Positions 45,004 through 54,872 of a DNA stretch of 64,000 nt are shown piece by piece. Position 1 is the first letter of the stretch. The number at the start of each line of letters is the position of its first letter. The notes beneath the pieces were generated by a model, which saw only the letters and a program-made list of their open reading frames with translations, did not search any database and was not told the DNA's origin. This DNA comes from an uncultured Cohaesibacter sp. (GTDB lineage Bacteria; Pseudomonadota; Alphaproteobacteria; Rhizobiales; Cohaesibacteraceae). Where the stretch lies: positions 124,001-188,000 of the forward strand of contig NZ_OY782763.1 of the NCBI RefSeq assembly GCF_963678225.1. Reading direction: 5' to 3'. Position numbers and translations under genes: made by a program.

Positions 45004-46595
45004 TGATTGGCCTGATCCGGACAACAGCATTCATATTGGCTGCGATGGCTCCGGCTCTGTTGCCCGGGGAAGGGATCAGTGCGCGTGCAGAACAGGGGCT
45101 CTTGCGCGCACTGCCCGACCCTTTGGGCGATGTCCGAGGGCTCAAGCAGCAATTGGCTCTGGCGCCGGATCTGGATATCTATGCGTTGTCAAATTCTGTG
45201 TCGCAAATCATGCCAAGCCTGACCCCAGAAGTTTGGGGACAGGACGGTGATGATGTGACAGCCTCTCCCCTTGAAGGCGTTAAGAAAACCGCTCGGAAAC
45301 AACGGCTCGATTTCCTGCCGATGGATCTGGTGCTCGGACAGGTCAGAAAGCAGATGGGCAGCAAGCATCATGCCGATTTGCGCTTGGCAAACCCGAGAGC
45401 GGGCCAACCTGTACTGACCTTGCAGAGCGGAGCCTTCACACTGTCCGATATCCATGCAGCTCTTGCAAAAGCGGGCAATAGCGAAGCGCTCACCATAAGT
45501 GACAGTGTCTATAGCTTGCACTATCCGCTGTTCATCATGTCGGCGGCCAAATTACAGATTGAAGCCGGAGAAAACCTGACCCTGTCGACAGCAGAAGGGG
45601 TATTTATCGTCAATATCGGCAATTTCTCCATGCACAAGGCTGAACTCAAGGGCAGCAAACAAAGCAATAATGTCAAGGATTTCAAACCCTTTATCTTGAC
45701 CGCTCTTGGCGGCGGGGCAGATATCGTCAGCAGCAGACTCTCCAATCTGGGGTTCGGCGACCGCACCTATATGCGCGGCATTGATGTTGTCTCCAATCTG
45801 CTCTTTCCGATCCAGACCCAAATGCGTCTGCGATCCAACCGCATTGTCGATGTTGGGTCCGTTGAAATGATCGGCATGAAACAAATTGATATTCAAAACA
45901 ATATCATCATCAACAGTAAGAATTCTGCACTTCGCATCAGAAATGTCGAGGATGGACAGCTTCAGAACAATATCATCGTCGGCAGCCAGCATCACGGCAT
46001 CCATCTGATCCAAAATCCCAAAAACCTGATGATCAGTGGCAATGTCATATCCAGCGGGCAGGGGGCTGGTATCTATGCTTCCGGCGGCGTTTCCAAAGCG
46101 CATATCCTGAACAATCTGCTTTTGGACAACGCACAGGACGGCATCGCCCTGGAAGGGGCAGCCTGCTCCGAGATCACCGGCAATTCGATCTATCAGAATG
46201 GCAAAGGCGGTATTGCAACGACCAACAGCCTCGCCATGCATTTTCAAAAGAATATCATCGCGGGCAATAGTGGAGCAGCCATCGCCATCATCGGCGGCAT
46301 CGCCACAGAAGACCGCCATCATTTGAATCAGAACCGTTTTATTGACAATGAAATTGGTGTTCTGACCCGTCATTCTCCCAAGTTGGAACTGACCGGCAAT
46401 GATTTTTCCAGACAGCTGCCGGTTCTTTTCTCCGGCGAGCTGAAACGCAATTTACCTCAATATTTAGCCCGTGCAGGAAAGCTCGACAACGGCGTCTCAG
46501 GCATCTTTACGACCACCAGTTCAACAGCAGCCGCAGTTGGCAATGGTGGCGCCCGTCAATTTGTTCTTCTCAATCTGGAAAGCTGTAAGCTCTAG
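45000..46595 (+). CDS. algG: AlgG-like periplasmic beta-helix protein, epimerase motif not conserved
   Basis: The 531-residue protein has a signal peptide and a C-terminal right-handed beta-helix made of about ten NNxIxxN-type coils (for example NNIIINSKNSALRIRNVED). The layout and length match mannuronan C5-epimerase AlgG. The catalytic DPHDRS motif of AlgG is expected near residues 311-317, where this protein has LRIRNVE. The following Arg-containing strand reads HGIHLIQNP rather than HGIIVSR. It may be an inactive epimerase that keeps AlgG's structural role in protecting the polymer during export. The symbol marks position and fold, not proven activity. Confidence 0.75.
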   Translation: MMIGLIRTTAFILAAMAPALLPGEGISARAEQGLLRALPDPLGDVRGLKQQLALAPDLDIYALSNSVSQIMPSLTPEVWGQDGDDVTASPLEGVKKTARKQRLDFLPMDLVLGQVRKQMGSKHHADLRLANPRAGQPVLTLQSGAFTLSDIHAALAKAGNSEALTISDSVYSLHYPLFIMSAAKLQIEAGENLTLSTAEGVFIVNIGNFSMHKAELKGSKQSNNVKDFKPFILTALGGGADIVSSRLSNLGFGDRTYMRGIDVVSNLLFPIQTQMRLRSNRIVDVGSVEMIGMKQIDIQNNIIINSKNSALRIRNVEDGQLQNNIIVGSQHHGIHLIQNPKNLMISGNVISSGQGAGIYASGGVSKAHILNNLLLDNAQDGIALEGAACSEITGNSIYQNGKGGIATTNSLAMHFQKNIIAGNSGAAIAIIGGIATEDRHHLNQNRFIDNEIGVLTRHSPKLELTGNDFSRQLPVLFSGELKRNLPQYLARAGKLDNGVSGIFTTTSSTAAAVGNGGARQFVLLNLESCKL

Positions 46596-46603
46596 GTGAC
46601 AAA

Positions 46604-48076
46604 ATGGTATTTTCATCAGAACAATTCCTATTTTTATATTTGCCGCTGTTTCTGGCTTTCTATTACCTCACGCCAGTCAGACTCCGCTCATGGACGCTCG
46701 TACTTGGGTCTTATATCTTCTACGCTTGGTGGCGCGTGGATTTTCTTATGCTGCTCTTTCTGGTGACGCTGTGGACTTATGGCCTGGGCCTGAAGATCCA
46801 GCTTGCGACCAGCGAAGCCAGAAAGCAGCTTTTCTGTGCGATCGGCGTCATCGGGTGCCTGTTGGTGCTGGGTGTCTTCAAATATCTCAATTTCTTTGTC
46901 AACAGCTTTGCCGCTCTTGCTGGCATGACCGCACAGGAGATGGGCGTGCATTGGCGCCTCATCCTGCCTATCGGTATTTCCTTCTATATTTTCCAGTCGA
47001 TCAGCTATCTGATAGATATCCGCCGCGGCGATGCGCCCGCAACGAAAAGCTTTATCGACTTTGCAGCCTTTATTGCCCTGTTCCCGCAATTGATCGCCGG
47101 TCCCATCCTGCGTTTCAAGGATCTTGCAGACCAGATCGATCACCGCGAGCATAACGTCAAGCTCTTCACCGACGGCATGACCCGTTTTACCATTGGTCTG
47201 GCCAAGAAAATCCTTCTGGCTGACAGCATCGCGCCAATTGCCGATGCGGCTTTTGCCTCTAGTGATCCGACATTCGGCGAGGCGCTGCTGGGCACGATTG
47301 CCTATACGCTTCAGCTCTATTTCGACTTCTCCGGCTATTCCGATATGGCCATTGGTCTCGGCATGATGATCGGCTTCCGTTTCATCGAGAATTTCAACCG
47401 GCCCTATATCTCACGCTCCATTACCGAGTTCTGGAGACGTTGGCATATTTCCCTGTCTGTCTGGCTACGCGATTATCTCTATATTCCGCTCGGAGGGAAC
47501 CGCGGCTCCGTTTACAGAACCTATCTCAATCTTTGCACGGTCATGGTGCTGGGCGGCTTATGGCACGGAGCCAGCTGGACCTTCGTCATCTGGGGTGCCT
47601 GGCATGGCGGATGGCTTGCCCTTGAGCGCATGACAGGCTGGGTCAAGCGGGCAGACAGTGTCTGGTTCTCCCTGCCAATCACCTTTGTCATCGTCATGAT
47701 CGGCTGGGTTGTCTTCCGCGCAGAGAATGTCGGTGTGGCGATGGATATCTATGCCGGACTTGTGGGAGCCAACGGCTTTGCGATCCGCCCTGATTTCCTC
47801 ATTGGCCTGCCGCAGGATGCGTTCGTCTTCCTTTGCATCAGCGCCCTGATCGCTGCATCGGAAGGCAAATTGCAGACTTGGTTCGGCTCCACCAAAGAAG
47901 AGCAAGAAGACAGCGGCTTGCTGGTCAAGAATGGCCAACAGGGCTCATCGACCGCCGCCATGCTCCCGGCTATACGCTCTATGTCGCTGACACTGGCCAC
48001 AAGCGCACTGCTCGTGCTGGCCGTTGCCAAGCTGGCTGAACAAAGCTTTTCACCCTTCCTCTACTTCCAGTTCTAG
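46604..48076 (+). CDS. algI: alginate O-acetyltransferase membrane protein (MBOAT family, AlgI)
   Basis: The 490-residue protein has about ten membrane segments and the MBOAT core: FDFSGYSDMAIGLGMMIGFR, the motif NRPYISRSITEFWRRWHISL, and the catalytic His in VLGGLWHGASWTFVIWG. It moves acetyl groups across the inner membrane for the periplasmic transferases encoded downstream. Confidence 0.94.
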   Translation: MVFSSEQFLFLYLPLFLAFYYLTPVRLRSWTLVLGSYIFYAWWRVDFLMLLFLVTLWTYGLGLKIQLATSEARKQLFCAIGVIGCLLVLGVFKYLNFFVNSFAALAGMTAQEMGVHWRLILPIGISFYIFQSISYLIDIRRGDAPATKSFIDFAAFIALFPQLIAGPILRFKDLADQIDHREHNVKLFTDGMTRFTIGLAKKILLADSIAPIADAAFASSDPTFGEALLGTIAYTLQLYFDFSGYSDMAIGLGMMIGFRFIENFNRPYISRSITEFWRRWHISLSVWLRDYLYIPLGGNRGSVYRTYLNLCTVMVLGGLWHGASWTFVIWGAWHGGWLALERMTGWVKRADSVWFSLPITFVIVMIGWVVFRAENVGVAMDIYAGLVGANGFAIRPDFLIGLPQDAFVFLCISALIAASEGKLQTWFGSTKEEQEDSGLLVKNGQQGSSTAAMLPAIRSMSLTLATSALLVLAVAKLAEQSFSPFLYFQF

Positions 48077-48085
48077 GAGAAAGAT

Positions 48086-49255
48086 ATGATTGTTAAGATC
48101 GCAAATGCTTTTCGTCTTCTGACTCCGGCTCTCTTTATCGGCTATGCCGTTTATGCCAATGCAAGCCTGTTTCTGAGTGATGAAACCAAGCTTCAGGGCA
48201 CTAGCGAACGGAGCCTTCTGGAAGGTGGGCTGACCCGTGAATTCGAAGAGATCTACAAGACCAGTCTCCCGCACAGAGAACCCGCAGTGGGTCTCTTGGG
48301 CGCGGCGCGTTATCTGACGCTCGGCGTTGGCAAAAAGGGCGTCGTTGTGGGGGATGACGAATGGTTCTTCACCGAAGAGGAATTCGGGCCAGACATCAAT
48401 TCCGAGCCGCTGATCGAGCGATCCGTCGCAGAGATTGCAGCCGTCAGAAACGAGCTTGGCAGCCGCAACATCAAACTCGTGCTGGTGCCGCTGCCGCAGA
48501 AATCCGACATCTATTCAGAGCATTTGGAAAGTGTTTCAGATACCTCCAATGCGATCAGTCAATATCACCAGTTCGTCTCGGGTCTGCAATCCCAGGGGAT
48601 CGAAGTGATCGACACGCGCGACACCATGATGGCTGCGAAAACGGAAGGAAACGTCTTTTTCAAAACCGACACGCACTGGACCCCACTGGGAGCGCAGAAA
48701 GTGGCCGCAGCGATCGAGCAGGAAATGACGCTGCCCGAGGATCTCGACAGCAAATCCTTCAAGCTCTTCAGTGCAGAAGAGGAGACCTTCTGGGGCGATC
48801 TCGTCAATTTCGTGACTGGGCAGGATTACGGCAGACTGGCGGGCATTGATCAGGAGCACACCAATATCTGGCGCGCAGAAGAAGAGGTATCGGACAATGC
48901 TACACTGGATCTGTTCGGCTCTGATGACAGCTTCCCGGTCGTGCTGGTTGGTACCAGTTACAGTGCAGATACGCGTTGGTCCTTTGCTGAATTTCTCAAG
49001 AAAGACCTGAAAGCCGATGTTCTGAATCTGGCCGAAAAGGCCAAGGGCCCCGGCGCACCGATGTATGCCTTCCTTAATGGCGACGTCCTCAAAGACACGC
49101 CCCCTCGGGTCGTCATCTGGGAATTCCCGACGCGCTATCTGGCACAGAAAGGCATCTGGGATGAGAAACCACAGCCAATGGACGACACATCGGCAGGCGC
49201 TGAAACCGTCGATTTGAACCTCTTGTCGAAGGAGCAGAATGATGAGCATTCGTAA
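48086..49255 (+). CDS. algJ: alginate O-acetyltransferase (SGNH-like, AlgJ)
   Basis: The 389-residue protein has an N-terminal signal anchor (LTPALFIGYAVYANASLFL) and a periplasmic SGNH-like domain with the AlgX/AlgJ catalytic motif TDTHWTPLGAQKVA and the Ser region LVGTSYSADTRW. The length equals AlgJ (391 in P. aeruginosa). It transfers acetyl groups, or hands them to AlgX. It has an AGGAG site at the start and overlaps the next gene by 17 bases. Confidence 0.88.
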   Translation: MIVKIANAFRLLTPALFIGYAVYANASLFLSDETKLQGTSERSLLEGGLTREFEEIYKTSLPHREPAVGLLGAARYLTLGVGKKGVVVGDDEWFFTEEEFGPDINSEPLIERSVAEIAAVRNELGSRNIKLVLVPLPQKSDIYSEHLESVSDTSNAISQYHQFVSGLQSQGIEVIDTRDTMMAAKTEGNVFFKTDTHWTPLGAQKVAAAIEQEMTLPEDLDSKSFKLFSAEEETFWGDLVNFVTGQDYGRLAGIDQEHTNIWRAEEEVSDNATLDLFGSDDSFPVVLVGTSYSADTRWSFAEFLKKDLKADVLNLAEKAKGPGAPMYAFLNGDVLKDTPPRVVIWEFPTRYLAQKGIWDEKPQPMDDTSAGAETVDLNLLSKEQNDEHS

Positions 49256-50054
49256 CATCAAATCCCTGATGCTTGCATCCTGCCTTGCTCTTGCAACGAG
49301 CAGTGTCAGTGCTGCTGCCAACAGCCAGCGCCAGCATGTCAGCGGCGTTGAAGCCAACAGTCCGCTGAACTTGCCCCAGATCCAGTCTGCCAAGAAGGGG
49401 CAACCACAGCGCCCGGTTGTCAAGGTGTCTTCCGCCTTCAATCTCGATACCTATCGCTTGAAACAAATCCGCAAGCGTTTGGTCAGAAAGCAGCATGTTT
49501 CCTACAAGGATCTGCGTGAACTTGCCGATACGGGCGATGGCTTGGCTGCTTATCGCTTTGCCAAGCGCCTTATGGGAATGGGCCGCAGCGATATTCTCTC
49601 CGATGTCGCCCACTATCTGTCCATTGCAGCCTATGACGGGCGCAGCTATGCCGTCCGGCCGCTGGTCAAGATCCTGAAAAACCAGAATGTCGAATTCACC
49701 GACAGCAGGCTGGAACATCTCGAACAAGCGCTTCTGCGGCAGGCTAGAAGTGGGGATCAGAAGGCACTCTTGGCCCTCGCTCAATTTTATGAACAAGGCT
49801 CACCATTCGGAGCCAAACCGGATCTTGCCATGGAACTGATGAAACGGGTGGATACGTCAGCCTATGACGACAAGATTGCCCTGCGTCTAGCGGCTTCGAT
49901 AGCCTCTCACCAGCCTTTGATGCCAAAGGAAAAAGAGGAAGTGAAGCGCTATCTGGATGTTGCGGACCGCAGTGATGATTTCGGCATTCGAGCCGCCGCC
50001 AAGAATTTGAGAAAACTTATTAATTTACCTCAGCCTGTGGGCGAGGAAACCTAA
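49239..50054 (+). CDS. periplasmic helical-repeat protein (possible AlgK counterpart)
   Basis: The 271-residue protein has an export signal. Two readings are possible: a lipobox LASC at residues 12-15, or cleavage after AAAN as a soluble protein. The mature part contains paired helices like Sel1/TPR repeats (GDGLAAYRFAKRLMGMGRSD, then SGDQKALLALAQFYEQGSPF). AlgK of Pseudomonas is an outer-membrane lipoprotein with such repeats that helps localise the porin AlgE. It lies between algJ and algX. Confidence 0.7.
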   Translation: MMSIRNIKSLMLASCLALATSSVSAAANSQRQHVSGVEANSPLNLPQIQSAKKGQPQRPVVKVSSAFNLDTYRLKQIRKRLVRKQHVSYKDLRELADTGDGLAAYRFAKRLMGMGRSDILSDVAHYLSIAAYDGRSYAVRPLVKILKNQNVEFTDSRLEHLEQALLRQARSGDQKALLALAQFYEQGSPFGAKPDLAMELMKRVDTSAYDDKIALRLAASIASHQPLMPKEKEEVKRYLDVADRSDDFGIRAAAKNLRKLINLPQPVGEET

Positions 50055-50069
50055 AAACGAGTAACTGTC

Positions 50070-51389
50070 ATGACCGATTTGAAACCATTATATGCCGCAC
50101 TATTATGCGCCACCATATTCTCGGGGGACGCCGAAGCGAAAGGCGATCTTTCATCTTCGGCCTTTGGCTGCAAGCATCTTGAAGATGTGGCCGACCCGCG
50201 TTCACTGGAAGGCAAATCCGGATATTTCTACCGGATTTTCACGGATATGAGACTGCATTTCAGCTTCTCCGACGAGTCGATCCAGAATCTTGCAAGACTG
50301 TCTGAAATCCTTAAGGAAAAAGGCACAACGCTGGTCTATGCGCCGGTGCCGACCAAAAGTCAGGCCATGCCAGACTTCTTGCCCGAGAGAGCCAAGCTCT
50401 ATGGTTATGATCGCAAGCTCGCCGAGCAAAGCTATCAAACTATTATCGATCGCCTGAAAGCGGCCAACATACTGGCTGTCGATCTGCAAAGCCCCATGCT
50501 GGCGGCGGCATCCGAAGACGGACTATTCTTTCGTTCCGACTTCCACTGGACAGCACAGGGGTCTCGCCTCGCGGCCAAGGCGATTGCTGATGTCGTCAAG
50601 GCGCAGCCCGAATATGCCTCTGTAAAGAAGACCAAATTCAAGACCCGCGAGCTCGACCGTATGGTGTCCTTCTCGACACTGCGCAACAATCTTCAGCGCT
50701 TCTGCAAGGATGCCCTTCCTGTGGTCGAAAGCATGGCCTACGAGACCACCAAGGTTGATCAATCCTCAGGGACTGTTGACCTTTTCGGCGCCGAGGCCGC
50801 AGACCCGATTGCATTGGTCGGCACCAGTATGTCAAATGCGGAGGCTGGAAATTTTGGCGGCTTTATCAGCCAATACAGCTCCCTGACGCTGACTAACTAT
50901 GCCATATCCGGCGGCAACCAGTTCGGCTCGATCCTCTCATATATGACCTCACGCGAGTTTCAGGAAAACCGCCCACGCTTTCTCATCTGGGAAAACCCGA
51001 TCTACAACAATCTGGGACAATATGGGCCGGCCCCATGGGTGGAATTGCTGGCCGCAGCTTCACAGACCTGCCAGCCTGCAATCAAGGTGCAGAATATCGG
51101 CAAGCAGCAAGATGAGTTCTTCGTGGATCTTGCATCTGTCGAAGTTGCCTCCAATCAGGCCGTGATGGTGGAAACCCAGGACCAGACCATTCGCAATCTC
51201 AAAGTTGAAGTAGCGTTGGCCAATGGACAGCATCGCAGCATCGCTATGCATCGCGGCGACCGCTTGCGCGCCACAGGCCGCTTTTATTTCCCCTTGCTGC
51301 CGCTTGAGCAGGCTCCAATCAAGAGCTTGAAGTTGACTTTCAACCGGCCTCCCGAAGGTGGGAGCGAACTCCAACTTTGTTCATACTGA
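50070..51389 (+). CDS. algX: alginate O-acetyltransferase (AlgX-like)
   Basis: The 439-residue exported protein has the SGNH-like AlgX domain, with the Asp-His pair in FFRSDFHWTAQGSRLA and the Ser in LVGTSMSNAEAGNFGG, so the catalytic triad is kept. The C-terminal 120 residues form a carbohydrate-binding-like beta domain. Paired Cys residues are present (FGCKH, RFCKD, QTCQP, LQLCSY). It probably makes the final O-acetyl transfer to the polymer in the periplasm. Confidence 0.88.
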   Translation: MTDLKPLYAALLCATIFSGDAEAKGDLSSSAFGCKHLEDVADPRSLEGKSGYFYRIFTDMRLHFSFSDESIQNLARLSEILKEKGTTLVYAPVPTKSQAMPDFLPERAKLYGYDRKLAEQSYQTIIDRLKAANILAVDLQSPMLAAASEDGLFFRSDFHWTAQGSRLAAKAIADVVKAQPEYASVKKTKFKTRELDRMVSFSTLRNNLQRFCKDALPVVESMAYETTKVDQSSGTVDLFGAEAADPIALVGTSMSNAEAGNFGGFISQYSSLTLTNYAISGGNQFGSILSYMTSREFQENRPRFLIWENPIYNNLGQYGPAPWVELLAAASQTCQPAIKVQNIGKQQDEFFVDLASVEVASNQAVMVETQDQTIRNLKVEVALANGQHRSIAMHRGDRLRATGRFYFPLLPLEQAPIKSLKLTFNRPPEGGSELQLCSY

Positions 51390-51404
51390 TAACGGACGAC
51401 GACC

Positions 51405-52037
51405 ATGTTTAAAACATTTCATTTCGCATTCTTCCTCATTGCTTCTGTTCTGCTTTCTGCAGCATCAGTCAGTGCCAATGATTCCGGCCTTTACGCCAAG
51501 GCCCTCGATCCGAATTCCTCCTTTGTGCGGGTTCTGGTAAGCGGCAAGACTGCTGTGAGAATTGACAGCAAGATCTACCCTCAACTGGAAACAGGCATTT
51601 CGCCATATGTCGTTGTCTCTCCCAGCAGCGTTGAAGTCGTCATTGGAGACAAGTCCGGAACCGTGCAGGCAAAACCGGGGAAATTTTATACCATCGTTCA
51701 GAACAAGTCTGGCGAACTGAAGGTGATCGACGATCAGATCGCCGTCAACCCGGCCAAGGCGAGCCTCAGTTTTTACAATCTGACGGATGTATCTGCATTG
51801 GATTTCTATGTGCCACAGGCAAAGGCCAACGCCGTATCTGCTCTTGCTGCCGGCCACGCAAAAACCGTGCAGCTGAAAGCACCTTTGACGCTTGATTTTT
51901 CAGCCATGGCGGATGGAGCATCGCAGGCGACCGTACATGAGGTGCTTCTGGAACGCGGCAGCGGAACATCCATTATTGCCGAGAACCGGGATGGCACCTT
52001 CCATCTGCGCTCGGTTCGCAACGAAATAGCCCACTAA
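51405..52037 (+). CDS. algF: alginate O-acetylation accessory protein (AlgF-like)
   Basis: The 210-residue protein starts with a signal peptide (FHFAFFLIASVLLSAASVSA). Two beta-rich domains follow, with AlgF-like features: NDSGLYAKALDPNSSFVRVL and ASLSFYNLTDVSALDFYVPQ. The length is close to the 216 of P. aeruginosa AlgF. It assists acetyl transfer in the periplasm with AlgI, AlgJ and AlgX. Confidence 0.85.
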   Translation: MFKTFHFAFFLIASVLLSAASVSANDSGLYAKALDPNSSFVRVLVSGKTAVRIDSKIYPQLETGISPYVVVSPSSVEVVIGDKSGTVQAKPGKFYTIVQNKSGELKVIDDQIAVNPAKASLSFYNLTDVSALDFYVPQAKANAVSALAAGHAKTVQLKAPLTLDFSAMADGASQATVHEVLLERGSGTSIIAENRDGTFHLRSVRNEIAH

Positions 52038-52060
52038 CCAGAATGAGGAGAGACATCACC

Positions 52061-54865
52061 ATGAGAAACTCCAGATATGGTTTGGGCAGACTGCTGCCCA
52101 GAAGCTTTATCGGGATCGCAGTGGGACTGCTGGCCAGCACCAGCATTCAGGCTGCCCCTGTTGCGGTAAAATTCGCACCCCCGCAGATCGAACTTGGAAA
52201 AATCTGCGAAGCACGGCGCCCGGACGCCCAGATCATTGCCAGTTGGCAGGACTGGGATGGCAAGGTGCTGCCCAAGGGACGCTCGACCGAAGAATCCTTC
52301 CGTGAGCTGGTGCGCCTGCAATATATTGATGCGAGCAGCTTCTACGACAAGATCCTCGCAGGCTTGAAACTGCAAAAGGCTGCGGATCCCTATTATGACG
52401 ATGCCCGCTATCTGGTAGACCTCATCCAATTGCATATGCGCGCGGGCAAATTTCAGGAGATCCGCGACAAGCAACTGGTTGAGCAGCTGGAAAAGGTGAG
52501 TGGAACCTCTCCCAAGGCCCAGAACTATCTGGCGGACCTGCATCTACAAGGCTTCCACCCCAATAGCGATCCGCAAAAGGCGGTCGAGCTGAAAATTCAG
52601 GCGGCCTATGACGGAGAACCCAATGCCATGCTCTATCTTGCCCAGCGCACCGCTGGCGGAGAAGAGATCGCGGGCTGGGATGTCGCACCTGATATCGCGG
52701 TTACACTGGCTTTTGGTGCCATTCTGGGCAAGCTCAATTCATCCATATGCGAACGAACAGTCCGGCTCGCGCGTGAATATGCCAATGGCGATGTGGTTCA
52801 GCAGGATCACGAATTGAGCGATGCATGGTATCGATTTGGAGCAGATCTGGGCGATGATTTTTCCGCGTGGAAATCCGCAGAATATCATCTAACCAGCGAG
52901 TATCTCACCAAGAATAACGACTATCTGGTGAAATATCTCAAGCAGGCCTCTGACGGTGGCATCCTTTCTGCCCAGCTTGAATATGCCCGGGCGCTGGAAA
53001 TTGGTGCGCTGGTTGATGAAAACAGGCAAGAAGCTCTGGCGATCTATCGCAAGATCGTTGAGAAAAACCCACGCCTTGGCTATTTACGCATTGTTCAATT
53101 GCTCGATGCCGATCGCAAAACAAGCCCCAAGGCCGCAAAAGCGTTCAAACAGGCACTGGTGAATCTGTCCGAACAGGATGAAGCGCCCGGCTGGGTTTTC
53201 GCCAAACTGGGGCAGGTTGAACTGGAAGAGAAGGGCAAGTGGCTCGGCACTGCCATGGCCAAGACCTATTTTGAGAGAGGCGCCAGCAAGGGCGACGCGG
53301 AATCGCAGTATCAGCTTGGAAAACTGCTGATGCATGACAATGATGACCCGTCCAACTATGAAAAGGCCATCGACCTCTTTAATGAAACTATTTCAACCGA
53401 TGGCAAGGTAGCATCTCTCTCAGCACTTTCACGCGCTCACAGTTGCTTCTCGCGTCGTCAGAATGACGCCGAGATTGCTCGTTTCTGGCAACGTGCCGAA
53501 CGCGGCGCTGGCAACAGCAGTTTGCGGGTCACGCCGGATAGCCTGCGCCTTGCAGCAGTTGGGGAGAGCAACAGAAACTGGGAAATCCAGAGCCGCACCC
53601 AGAATACGGCCCTGTTTGGCCGCACCAAGGCCCTTCAGAATTTTGCCATTCTGATGTCAAACAAGCTCGCAGAAGCCCAGGATGAAACAAAGCGGCAAGA
53701 GTTGCAGCAGCAAATCAGCTTCTGGCTCGATTTCTCCAAGCAATATGATGGCGGAGAAGCTTCTTTCGTTACAGGTCTCTATAACGCCGCAAGAACGCAG
53801 GAAGGCAAGGCTCATTACCTAGGAGAATTGCAAACCCTTGCCGATCAAAAAGACGATAACGCCATGTTGCGGCTTGCCACCATCTATCTTGCAGAAGAGA
53901 CTGGCAATGCAGACAAGGTGAAAGAAGCTGAAAATCTGATCCTGAAAAGCGAAGGCAAAATCTCTGAAGATCTGTTACAGGCTCTGCTCAATGCCCGCAT
54001 GGCCCATGGCATGGAGACAGTCGCTTTTACCAACAAGCATCTGGACAATCTAACAAAACGCGCCAGTGCGCAGTCTCTGCTGATATTGGCTTCTGTGCAG
54101 TCTGATGAAGAACTTCAGCGTGATCTGTTCAACAAATCCGTCGTCCAGATGGGCTGTGATTTCGACACGTCATTCAAGATGGTCGAGTTCTTGCGCAAGA
54201 CCTATGGCCACACAGACATATTCAATCACTGGCTGAACGTCGCTGACCGTCTGCATACGCAAGACTGGCAAAGCGTAAAACTGGGCGACATCTATGCCGA
54301 ACAGGAAACCCGGGAAGCGCGCGCCAAGGCTTATAGTCTCTATATGGAAGCGGCCAAGGACAAGAACAATGTTGCAGCCATTCGTCTGCTCGATTGGGTC
54401 GCAGACCCAAAAAGCGAGTTTTACGACACCGCATTGGCCGTCGATCTCTTCAACCAGGCCATCGAGACCGCGCGACCAAGTCTGTCCTTTGGCATAGCAA
54501 ACCGCGTAAAGCGTGCACCTGAACCGATCCGGGTGGCCGTTCTGGAGAATAACAGCCTGGAGAATCTGTATCGCTCTTCAGCTGAGGCAAGAAATCCGGT
54601 CGCCATGCGCGAACTGGCAAAAATCCTCAGAAGCGGCGAACCCAATGACAGTCGCCTGAAGGAAGCCAGCAGCTGGTTGCAGCTGGCGGCTGAAAAGGAT
54701 GATGTGGAAGCCATGGCAATTCTGGCCCAGAACTACGCCTTCGGCATCGGGGTGAACCCGTCCGCAGAGCTCGCACAAAAATGGCTCCGCGCGGCAGCGG
54801 AAGCCGGAGACAAGACGTCGGCAAATCTGCTGGCACTTTCTGAAAATCAAACTGAGGCACAGTGA
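52061..54865 (+). CDS. large periplasmic Sel1/TPR-repeat protein
   Basis: The ATG at 52061 is chosen (GAGGAG upstream), giving 934 residues with a signal peptide (SFIGIAVGLLASTSIQA). The mature protein is almost wholly helical repeats of Sel1/TPR type, for example GEPNAMLYLAQRTAGGEE, GDAESQYQLGKLLMHDND, and DDVEAMAILAQNYAFGIGVN near the C-terminus. It is far larger than AlgK (about 450-475 residues). It may act as a scaffold linking the polymerase to an outer-membrane exit, doing the work of AlgK and more. No beta-barrel is seen in it. It sits between algF and the algL-like gene. Confidence 0.75.
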   Translation: MRNSRYGLGRLLPRSFIGIAVGLLASTSIQAAPVAVKFAPPQIELGKICEARRPDAQIIASWQDWDGKVLPKGRSTEESFRELVRLQYIDASSFYDKILAGLKLQKAADPYYDDARYLVDLIQLHMRAGKFQEIRDKQLVEQLEKVSGTSPKAQNYLADLHLQGFHPNSDPQKAVELKIQAAYDGEPNAMLYLAQRTAGGEEIAGWDVAPDIAVTLAFGAILGKLNSSICERTVRLAREYANGDVVQQDHELSDAWYRFGADLGDDFSAWKSAEYHLTSEYLTKNNDYLVKYLKQASDGGILSAQLEYARALEIGALVDENRQEALAIYRKIVEKNPRLGYLRIVQLLDADRKTSPKAAKAFKQALVNLSEQDEAPGWVFAKLGQVELEEKGKWLGTAMAKTYFERGASKGDAESQYQLGKLLMHDNDDPSNYEKAIDLFNETISTDGKVASLSALSRAHSCFSRRQNDAEIARFWQRAERGAGNSSLRVTPDSLRLAAVGESNRNWEIQSRTQNTALFGRTKALQNFAILMSNKLAEAQDETKRQELQQQISFWLDFSKQYDGGEASFVTGLYNAARTQEGKAHYLGELQTLADQKDDNAMLRLATIYLAEETGNADKVKEAENLILKSEGKISEDLLQALLNARMAHGMETVAFTNKHLDNLTKRASAQSLLILASVQSDEELQRDLFNKSVVQMGCDFDTSFKMVEFLRKTYGHTDIFNHWLNVADRLHTQDWQSVKLGDIYAEQETREARAKAYSLYMEAAKDKNNVAAIRLLDWVADPKSEFYDTALAVDLFNQAIETARPSLSFGIANRVKRAPEPIRVAVLENNSLENLYRSSAEARNPVAMRELAKILRSGEPNDSRLKEASSWLQLAAEKDDVEAMAILAQNYAFGIGVNPSAELAQKWLRAAAEAGDKTSANLLALSENQTEAQ

Positions 54866-54872
54866 ACCCGGC

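Noticed and set aside
45552-46373. Long antisense frame within the algG-like gene
   Set aside because: It arises from the regular codon pattern of the beta-helix repeats and has no start signal or family.
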